From Sphingopyxis sp. MSC1_008 (GTDB lineage Bacteria; Pseudomonadota; Alphaproteobacteria; Sphingomonadales; Sphingomonadaceae), in assembly GCF_023197165.1 (NCBI RefSeq), contig NZ_JALPRD010000002.1:62001-126000 (forward strand): a stretch of 64,000 nucleotides of DNA. Direction: 5' to 3'. The position numbers were made by a program, and so were the translations under genes. The notes beneath the pieces are model-generated. The model saw only the letters and a program-made list of their open reading frames with translations, had not been told where the DNA came from and ran no database searches. Below are positions 57,809 to 64,000 of the stretch, in pieces. Each line of letters opens with the position of its first letter. The first letter of the stretch is position 1.

Positions 57809-57872
57809 CTCCGTAAATCGGCAGCGCCAAGGCTCGCAGCGTCTGTCGGGCCTCGCAAGAGATTCGACCGGC

Positions 57873-58070
57873 CGCGCGGGAGAGCGTGAGGGCAGGGCAA
57901 CCGGCGCCTCACCACCGAAGGAGCAACCGCCCCGGAAACTCTCAGGTCAGCAGGACCGCGCAGGCTGGAACGGACACTCTGGAAAGCGTTCCGGCCCTAA
58001 ACCGGAACCACCGAAGGGGTAACCCCATGATATGGGGGAAAACTCTCAGGTTCCCGTGACAGAGGGGGCA
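57873..58070 (+). ncRNA. Tandem glycine riboswitch
   Basis: Two glycine aptamers lie in series. The first covers about 57877-57980 with GGGAGAGCG, CACCGAAGGAGCAACC and AACTCTCAGG. The second (about 57980-58070) has TGGAAAGCG, CACCGAAGGGGTAACC and AAACTCTCAGG. Each shows the conserved CCGAAGG and ACTCTCAGGT boxes. No T-run terminator separates it from gcvT, so it most likely acts on translation or switches on expression when glycine is high. Confidence 0.95.
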
Positions 58071-58126
58071 TGGCGTAAGGTGCGGCAATGGGCCGCGCGC
58101 ACGCTATGCAACCGCGGGAGACTGGC

Positions 58127-59263
58127 ATGACCGACACCGAATTTACAGGCGACGAAGCGGGACTTGAAACCGCGACGCTGCCGCTCGACGCCTGGCACCG
58201 CGCGAAGGGCGGCCGCATGGTCGAATTCGCCGGCTACTGGATGCCGATCCAGTATGAAGGCATCATGGCCGAACATCTGTGGGTCCGCGAAAATGCCGGC
58301 CTGTTCGACGTCAGCCATATGGGACAGCTGGCCTTGTCGGGCGACAATGTCGCCGAAGCGCTCGAAACGCTCGTTCCCGGCGACATCGCGGGACTGAAAC
58401 CCGGCCGGATGCGCTATTCGCTCTTGCTCGATGAAGACGGCGGCATCCTCGACGATCTGATGATCACCAACGAGGGCGACCAGTTCGGCATCGTTGTGAA
58501 CGGCGCGGTGAAGTGGGAAGATATCGGCCATCTGCGCGAAAATCTGCCTGACGATATCACGCTCAATCACAACGAAGATTACGGCCTGCTCGCATTGCAG
58601 GGGCCGAAAGCGGTCGACGCGCTCGCGCGGCTGGTGCCCGAGGCCGCGAGCCTCGTCTTCATGCAGGCGACCCGCGCGACTTGGGCCGGCCATGCGATTG
58701 CGCTCAGCCGCTCGGGCTATACCGGAGAGGATGGCTTCGAAATCTCGCTGCCGAACGAGGCGCTGACCGCCTTCGCCGACGCGCTCTGCGCGATGGACGA
58801 AGTGAAGCCCATCGGCCTCGGCGCGCGCGATTCGCTGCGGCTCGAAGCGGGCTTGCCGCTCTACGGCCACGACCTCACCCCCGCGATCGATCCCGCCGAA
58901 GCCGACCTCGGCTTCGCGGTGAGCAAGCGCCGCCGCGAAGAAGAGAATTTCCCCGGCGCGGCGCGTATCCTCGGGCATCTCGAAGACGGCCCGCCGCGCA
59001 AGCGCGTCGGCCTGCTTGTCGATGGCAAGCTGCCGGTGCGCGAGGGCGCCAAGCTGTTCGACGGCGAAGACGAGATTGGCGTCGTGACGTCGGGCGGCTT
59101 TGCGCCGAGCGTCGGCGCGCCGATTGCGATGGGCTATGTCCCGCGCGACCATGCCGTGCCGGGCACCGCGGTCGCCGCCGAAGTGCGCGGCAAGCTGGTC
59201 CATTGCACGGTCACGGCGATGCCGTTCGTGCCGCATAATTATGTTCGTAAAACAGGAGGTTGA
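58127..59263 (+). CDS. gcvT: Glycine cleavage system T protein, aminomethyltransferase
   Basis: This 378-residue protein transfers the methylene group from the lipoyl arm of GcvH to tetrahydrofolate, freeing ammonia. GLFDVSHMGQLALSG, SRSGYTGEDGFEISL and GARDSLRLEAGLPLYGHDL are family signatures. ATG 58127, with GGGAG upstream, is chosen. It is the first gene of the operon under the glycine riboswitch. Confidence 0.96.
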   Translation: MTDTEFTGDEAGLETATLPLDAWHRAKGGRMVEFAGYWMPIQYEGIMAEHLWVRENAGLFDVSHMGQLALSGDNVAEALETLVPGDIAGLKPGRMRYSLLLDEDGGILDDLMITNEGDQFGIVVNGAVKWEDIGHLRENLPDDITLNHNEDYGLLALQGPKAVDALARLVPEAASLVFMQATRATWAGHAIALSRSGYTGEDGFEISLPNEALTAFADALCAMDEVKPIGLGARDSLRLEAGLPLYGHDLTPAIDPAEADLGFAVSKRRREEENFPGAARILGHLEDGPPRKRVGLLVDGKLPVREGAKLFDGEDEIGVVTSGGFAPSVGAPIAMGYVPRDHAVPGTAVAAEVRGKLVHCTVTAMPFVPHNYVRKTGG

Positions 59264-59266
59264 GTG

Positions 59267-59638
59267 ATGCCGCGTTATTTTACCGAAGAGCATGAGTGGA
59301 TCGACGTCGACGGCGATGTCGCGACGGTCGGCATCACCGACTTCGCGCAGGGCCAACTCGGCGATATCGTGTTCGTCGAAGTTCCCGACACCGGCGCCGA
59401 GCTCAGCAAGGGCGGCGACGCCGCGGTCGTGGAATCGGTGAAGGCCGCGAGCGACGTCTATGCGCCGGTCGATGGCACCGTGACCGAAGGCAATGGCCAA
59501 CTCGAGGAAGATCCCGCGCTCGTCAATTCGGACCCCGAAGGCGAAGGCTGGTTCTTCCGCATGACGCTCGCCGACAAGAGCCAACTCGACGGCCTGATGG
59601 ACGCGAAGGCGTACAAAGTCTTTTGCGACGCCCTTTGA
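59267..59638 (+). CDS. gcvH: Glycine cleavage system H protein
   Basis: This 123-residue lipoyl carrier shuttles the aminomethyl group between P and T proteins. The lipoylation lysine is K59 ([17 protein letters not shown]). ATG 59267 follows GGAGG and lies three bases after gcvT. Confidence 0.97.
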   Translation: MPRYFTEEHEWIDVDGDVATVGITDFAQGQLGDIVFVEVPDTGAELSKGGDAAVVESVKAASDVYAPVDGTVTEGNGQLEEDPALVNSDPEGEGWFFRMTLADKSQLDGLMDAKAYKVFCDAL

Positions 59639-59677
59639 CCCGGTTCCCCTCTCGTGCGGGAGGGGAAGGGAGATAGT

Positions 59678-60499
59678 GTGACGAACATCGACCCTGCGCT
59701 TGCGACCTGCCGCCTGATGGTGGCGACGCCCATCTATGACGGGGCGCAGGGCACCTATGTGCGCTCGGCGCTCGGTCTGGCGCTGAAGGCGCAGGCGCAG
59801 GGCATTTCAGTCCGGTTCGAATTCATCCTCTATCAGCCGTCGATCACGCGGGCGCGCAACATTTTGGCGGCGATGTTCCTCGCGAGCGATTGCACGCATA
59901 TGCTGTTCGTCGATGCCGACATCGATTTCACGCCCGACGATGTGTTCTCGATGGTGCGCGCGATGGCGGGGCGACCCGAGTGCGCGGTGCTCGGCGCGGC
60001 GTACCCGCGGCGCATGGTCAATTGGCGCAACGTCGCGGCCGCGGTGGAGCGGGGCTTCGGCAAGGAGGATCCGGCCGATCTCGCGCGCTTCGCGGGCGAT
60101 TTCGCGCTGCACTTCCTGCACCCCGACCAGGGTTTCGCGCTGACCGATCTCGTCGAATTGTCGCGTCTCGGCACCGCGATGATGTTGATCCGCCGCGATG
60201 TGCTCGAAACACTGCGCGACACCTTGCCCGATATCACGTTCCGGCCGGATCCCGCCGAGCGCGATGCGCATGGTGTGGGTGAATATGAAGCCGCCTGTTT
60301 CTCCCCGAAGATCGAGCCTGGGACGCAGGCGCTTTTGTCCGACGATTATGCCTTTTGCCAGCGCGTCCGTGATGCCGGTTTTCGCATCTGGCTCGCGCCG
60401 TGGGTCAGCACGACGCACAGCGGTCCCACGATCTTCCGCGGCTCGCTGACCGACGTCGCGCAGCTTCTTTCCACTAATTCAGTCTCTTCCCCGGAGTAA
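59678..60499 (+). CDS. Glycosyltransferase-like protein inside the glycine cleavage operon
   Basis: This 273-residue protein has a GT-A-like fold. It starts RLMVATPIYDGAQGTYVRSA and carries D79-A-D81 (MLFVDADIDFTPDDV), a clear DxD/metal site. LSRLGTAMMLIRRDVL and SDDYAFCQRVRDAGFRIWL fit nucleotide-sugar enzymes of the GT2/Anp1-like type. It has no link to glycine metabolism. GTG 59678, after AGGGGAAGGGAG, is chosen. It lies three bases before gcvPA and is preceded by a hairpin that covers part of the ribosome-binding site. Confidence 0.7.
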   Translation: MTNIDPALATCRLMVATPIYDGAQGTYVRSALGLALKAQAQGISVRFEFILYQPSITRARNILAAMFLASDCTHMLFVDADIDFTPDDVFSMVRAMAGRPECAVLGAAYPRRMVNWRNVAAAVERGFGKEDPADLARFAGDFALHFLHPDQGFALTDLVELSRLGTAMMLIRRDVLETLRDTLPDITFRPDPAERDAHGVGEYEAACFSPKIEPGTQALLSDDYAFCQRVRDAGFRIWLAPWVSTTHSGPTIFRGSLTDVAQLLSTNSVSSPE

Positions 60500-60502
60500 T
60501 TC

Positions 60503-61861
60503 ATGCGTTATCTTCCTTTGACCAATGACGATCGCGCGGCGATGCTCGCGACGATCGGCGCCGCCACGATCGACGATCTGTTCGTCGACGTCCCCGCCGA
60601 AGCGCGGCTCGATGGCCCGATCGCCGGCTTGCCCGACCACGCCAGCGAACTCGCGGTTGAGCGCCACATGGGCGCGCTCGCACGCCGCAGCCGCGCCGCG
60701 GGCGAGGGACCCTTCTTCCTCGGCGCCGGTGCCTATCGCCACCACGTCCCCGCGAGCGTCGATCATCTGATCCAGCGCGGCGAATTCCTGACCGCCTACA
60801 CGCCGTACCAGCCCGAAATCGCGCAGGGCACGCTGCAGATGCTGTTCGAATTCCAGTCGCAGGTCGCGCGCCTGCTCGGCACCGACGTCGCCAACGCGTC
60901 GATGTACGACGGCTCGACCGCGTGCTGGGAAGCGATCGTCATGGCGCGGCGCATCACACGGCGAAACAAGGCGCTGCTCTCGACCGGCGTCCACCCGCAT
61001 TACCGCAGCGTCGCGCGCACGATGGCCAAATATACGGGCGATATACTCGTCGACGGCGACCCCAGTCTCGACGCCGGCACCGACTGGGCGGCGCTCGCGG
61101 ACAGCATCGACAAGGAAACGAGCTGCGTCGTCGTCCAATATCCCGACATTCTCGGCCGCATCGACGATATGACAAAGCTCGCCGAAGCGTGTCAGGCCGC
61201 GGGGGCGCTGCTGATTGCGGTGGTCACCGAACCCGTGGCGCTTGGCCTGATCAAGGCGCCCGGCGAAATGGGCGCCGACATCGTCGTGGGCGAGGGGCAG
61301 TCGCTTGGCGTCGGGCTCCAGTTCGGCGGGCCCTACGTCGGGCTCTTTGCATGCAAGACCAAATATGTCCGCCAGATGCCCGGTCGCCTTTGCGGCGAAA
61401 CTGTCGACGCGAACGGCAAGCGCGGTTTCGTCCTGACGCTCTCGACGCGTGAACAGCATATTCGCCGCGAGAAGGCGACGAGCAATATATGCACTAATTC
61501 AGGTCTTTGTGCGCTGGCTTTCAGCATCCATATGACCCTTCTCGGCGAAGCGGGCCTGCGCCAGCTCGCCGCGATCAACCACGGCCGCACGAAGGCCGCC
61601 GCCGCCGAGTTCTCCAAGGTTCCAGGCGTCTCGGTGCTGAACGACAGCTTCTTCAACGAATTCACCTTGCTGCTCCCGACCGCGGCGCGCCCGGTGATCC
61701 ACAAGCTCGCCGAGAAGGACATATTGGGCGGGGTCTCGCTCGGTCGTCTCTATCCCGACAATGCGGGCCTCGAAAATGGCCTTGTTGTCGCCGTGACCGA
61801 AACCGTGACCGAGGCGGATATTTCCGCCTTCGCCGCTGCCCTGAAGGAGGTGCTGGCATGA
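60503..61861 (+). CDS. gcvPA: Glycine dehydrogenase subunit 1 (GcvPA)
   Basis: This 452-residue N-terminal half of P protein works with GcvPB to decarboxylate glycine. [19 protein letters not shown] and [16 protein letters not shown] start it as usual. [19 protein letters not shown] is the conserved C-terminal region. A few codons there (ACT AAT TCA) are AT-rich against the gene. It overlaps gcvPB by four bases. Confidence 0.95.
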   Translation: MRYLPLTNDDRAAMLATIGAATIDDLFVDVPAEARLDGPIAGLPDHASELAVERHMGALARRSRAAGEGPFFLGAGAYRHHVPASVDHLIQRGEFLTAYTPYQPEIAQGTLQMLFEFQSQVARLLGTDVANASMYDGSTACWEAIVMARRITRRNKALLSTGVHPHYRSVARTMAKYTGDILVDGDPSLDAGTDWAALADSIDKETSCVVVQYPDILGRIDDMTKLAEACQAAGALLIAVVTEPVALGLIKAPGEMGADIVVGEGQSLGVGLQFGGPYVGLFACKTKYVRQMPGRLCGETVDANGKRGFVLTLSTREQHIRREKATSNICTNSGLCALAFSIHMTLLGEAGLRQLAAINHGRTKAAAAEFSKVPGVSVLNDSFFNEFTLLLPTAARPVIHKLAEKDILGGVSLGRLYPDNAGLENGLVVAVTETVTEADISAFAAALKEVLA

Positions 61862-63402
61862 CCGCGCTCAACCGCGCCGGCTGGCGCCCCGAAATGAACA
61901 CCGCCGGCGGCGCCGACGACACGACGACCTTTACCGGCAACCGCGCGCTGATGCTTGAGGAAGCGTTGATCTTCGAGATCGGCGGCAGCGAGACGACCGG
62001 GGTCGACTTCGACGAGGCCGCGCCCGCCGCCGACCTCGGAACGCTCGCGCGCACCGCGCCGATCGGTCTGCCGGGGCTCAGCGAATCCGAAACGGTGCGC
62101 CACTACACGCGCCTGTCGCGGCAGAATTACGCGATCGACCTTGGGCTCTTCCCGCTCGGCAGCTGCACGATGAAGCACAACCCGCGCCTCAACGAAAAGG
62201 TCGCGCGGATGCCCGGCTTCGCCGACGTCCACCCGCTCCAGCCGCAGGAAACGGTGCAGGGCGCCTATGCGGTGATCCACGAGCTCGCCGAATGGCTGAT
62301 CACGCTCACCGGCATGCACAGCGTCGCGATGTCGCCCAAGGCGGGCGCGCATGGTGAACTTTGCGGCATCCTCTGCATCAAGGCTGCGCTCGAAGCGCGC
62401 GGCGAGGACCGCCGCGTGATCCTCGTCCCCGAAAGCGCGCACGGCACCAACCCTGCGACCGCGGCCTTCGCGGGCTTCACCGTCGAGGACATTCCGGCAA
62501 CAGAAGCCGGCCGCGTGAATCTCGAAGCCCTGAAGGCGCGCCTCGGCCCCGATGTCGCGGGGGTGATGATCACCAACCCGAACACCTGCGGCCTGTTCGA
62601 GCGCGAGATGAAGGCGATCTCGGACGCGGTCCATGCGGCGGGCGGTTATGTCTATTGCGACGGCGCGAACTTCAACGCCATCGTTGGGCGCGTGCGCCCC
62701 GGCGACCTCGGCGTCGATGCGATGCACATCAACCTCCACAAGACCTTTTCGACACCGCACGGCGGCGGCGGACCGGGTTCGGGCCCGGTCGTGCTGTCGG
62801 CAGCGCTCGCGCCCTTCGCGCCGCTGCCTTTTGTGACGAAGCACGGCGATGACTTCCGCTTGATCGAGGAGGAGAATGCGGGCGAGGATCATCCGCAGAC
62901 CTTCGGCCGCATGACCGCCTTCCACGGCCAGATGGGCATGTTCACGCGCGCACTGACCTATATCCTCAGTCATGGCGCCGACGGCCTCAAGCAGGTTGCC
63001 GAGGACGCGGTGCTCAACGCCAATTATGTGCTGCGTAGCCTCGATGGCGTGCTCGACGCGCCGTTCGGCGGCTCGGGCCCATGCATGCACGAGGCGCTGT
63101 TCAGCGACAAAGGCCTCGCCGAAGGCTTCTCGACGCTCGACATCGCCAAGGGGCTGATCGACGAGGGTTATCACCCGATGACGGTCTATTTCCCGCTCGT
63201 CGTCCACGGCGCGATGCTCGTCGAGCCGACCGAGACCGAAAGCAAGGCCGCGCTCGACCAGTTCATCGGCGCGCTGCGCAGCATCGCGATGCGCGCGAAG
63301 AACGGCGACCCGGCGCTCAAGACCGCGCCGCATTTCGCCCCGCGCGCGCGCCTCGATGAGACGCTCGCGGCGCGGAAGCCCATACTCGCCTGGGAGGGCT
63401 GA
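61858..63402 (+). CDS. gcvPB: Glycine dehydrogenase subunit 2 (GcvPB)
   Basis: This 514-residue half holds the PLP site. The Schiff-base lysine is K295 ([18 protein letters not shown]). [19 protein letters not shown] and [14 protein letters not shown] are typical. With GcvPA, GcvT and GcvH it gives the complete glycine-specific set except the shared lipoamide dehydrogenase, which is not in the window. Confidence 0.96.
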   Translation: MTALNRAGWRPEMNTAGGADDTTTFTGNRALMLEEALIFEIGGSETTGVDFDEAAPAADLGTLARTAPIGLPGLSESETVRHYTRLSRQNYAIDLGLFPLGSCTMKHNPRLNEKVARMPGFADVHPLQPQETVQGAYAVIHELAEWLITLTGMHSVAMSPKAGAHGELCGILCIKAALEARGEDRRVILVPESAHGTNPATAAFAGFTVEDIPATEAGRVNLEALKARLGPDVAGVMITNPNTCGLFEREMKAISDAVHAAGGYVYCDGANFNAIVGRVRPGDLGVDAMHINLHKTFSTPHGGGGPGSGPVVLSAALAPFAPLPFVTKHGDDFRLIEEENAGEDHPQTFGRMTAFHGQMGMFTRALTYILSHGADGLKQVAEDAVLNANYVLRSLDGVLDAPFGGSGPCMHEALFSDKGLAEGFSTLDIAKGLIDEGYHPMTVYFPLVVHGAMLVEPTETESKAALDQFIGALRSIAMRAKNGDPALKTAPHFAPRARLDETLAARKPILAWEG

Positions 63403-63749
63403 TGACCGAACCCGCGCCCGGCCTTGAACGCCCCGAAGGCCGTTCCGGCGCCGGGTGCGTCGCGGCCGGCGCGCTGTTCGCGATCGTCGCGATCCTCGGC
63501 TGGCTGATCGCGATCACCGCCTATGGTCTTGTCGTCGAGCAATGGGAGATGATCGAGGTCCGCCGCGAGTTCAGCTATGACTGGGTCTTCCTCTACGCGC
63601 CGTTGTTCGCGATCGGTCTCGGCCTCGCGGTCGCCTTTCTTGCGTCGCGGCGCGCGTCGGCGGCGCGAATGACCTTGCTGATCACCGTCACCGGCGCCAT
63701 TGCCTTGCTTGCGGGCGTCGTGCTTTTCGGGCTCGGCGGATTGATCTGA
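63402..63749 (+). CDS. Small membrane protein
   Basis: I do not recognise this 115-residue protein. Three hydrophobic segments are visible, at about 24-45, 62-80 and 90-113. The N-terminal 20 residues are Pro/Gly/Glu-rich. It starts at ATG 63402 directly on the gcvPB stop (TGATG), so it is coupled to the operon. Confidence 0.6.
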   Translation: MTEPAPGLERPEGRSGAGCVAAGALFAIVAILGWLIAITAYGLVVEQWEMIEVRREFSYDWVFLYAPLFAIGLGLAVAFLASRRASAARMTLLITVTGAIALLAGVVLFGLGGLI

Positions 63750-63767
63750 CAGGGTGGGGAGCGTGCG

Positions 63768-64000
63768 ATGAGCTGGGACAATATCTTTCTGTTGGCCAAT
63801 TACTGGGCCTTCGCCGGCTGGATCGCGCTCGCTTTCCTGCCGCGTAGTCCGAAGATCCTCGCGGCGATCCTCTATGCGGGCGTTTTCCTCCTTTGCCTCG
63901 CCTACACAATATTGATCGTCGGCTTCCTGACGGGCGGCATCGACCCCGGTGGGGCGAGCGGTGCGGACTTTACGACGCTGAAGGGCGTGATGAAGCTGTT
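63768..64000 (+). CDS. ABA4-like membrane protein (DUF4281), partial
   Basis: This gene is cut by the window end; 77 residues are visible. It begins MSWDNIFLLANYWAFAGWIA, like ABA4-family (DUF4281) membrane proteins linked to carotenoid metabolism in plants, and has at least two hydrophobic helices. GTGGGGAG precedes ATG 63768. It is 18 bases after the small membrane protein. Confidence 0.65.
   Translation, partial: MSWDNIFLLANYWAFAGWIALAFLPRSPKILAAILYAGVFLLCLAYTILIVGFLTGGIDPGGASGADFTTLKGVMKL

Noticed and set aside
1..64000. CRISPR array, prophage or insertion sequence
   Set aside because: No regularly spaced direct repeats, transposase, integrase or phage structural genes were seen.

Overview
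The window looks like chromosome from an alphaproteobacterium of the order Sphingomonadales, with a Sphingopyxis-like flavour. This is inferred from high GC, the exosortase A gene set, several TonB-dependent receptors, glycine dehydrogenase split into GcvPA and GcvPB, GTG starts overlapping upstream stops (GTGA), and palindromic GC-rich intergenic repeats. There is no sign of a prophage, plasmid, insertion sequence or CRISPR array. Almost all of it is coding.

Layout. (1) 0.2-8.8 kb: the downstream part of an exosortase A (XrtA/PEP-CTERM) exopolysaccharide locus: polysaccharide deacetylase, FemAB-like protein, glycosyltransferase, exosortase fused to EpsI, and an asparagine-synthase-like amidotransferase. 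A coupled GNAT/CelD-like plus JmjC/cupin-like pair follows. (2) 8.9-11.1 kb: housekeeping run infA, maf, a minimal RNase E/G homologue, yacG and tRNA-Phe. (3) 11.2-15.4 kb: surface-polysaccharide genes (glycosyltransferase-like, flippase, sulfatase-fold transferase). (4) 15.7-24.2 kb: two convergent TonB receptors sharing a bidirectional terminator, folE, and a PKHD-hydroxylase/sulfotransferase-like pair. The second receptor has an unusually structured upstream region. (5) 24.2-30.4 kb: rpsF-rpsR-rplI, an atypical Mur ligase divergent from an LD-carboxypeptidase, fabD, fabG and a small secreted protein. (6) 30.5-35.4 kb: a ZnuD-like zinc receptor with a candidate Zur site, divergent cysK and two membrane proteins. 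(7) 35.4-54.1 kb: a complete dcw cell-wall/division cluster, mraZ to ftsZ, with a four-repeat MraZ operator. (8) 54.1-57.8 kb: a TPR-SPOR protein, a dGTPase homologue and an NAD(P)-binding protein. (9) 57.8-64 kb: a tandem glycine riboswitch and the glycine cleavage operon gcvT-gcvH-[glycosyltransferase]-gcvPA-gcvPB, then two membrane proteins, the last cut by the window edge.

How the parts work together. The dcw genes make and polymerise lipid II and build the divisome, mostly through stop/start overlaps that suggest translational coupling. The Mur ligase/LdcA pair could recycle wall peptides. The riboswitch ties glycine breakdown to glycine level. The most unusual signals are the structured region before the 1019-residue TonB receptor, the glycosyltransferase embedded in the glycine cleavage operon, the Mur ligase with an altered P-loop, the stripped-down RNase E/G protein, and a few short AT-rich rare-codon patches that resemble one another.
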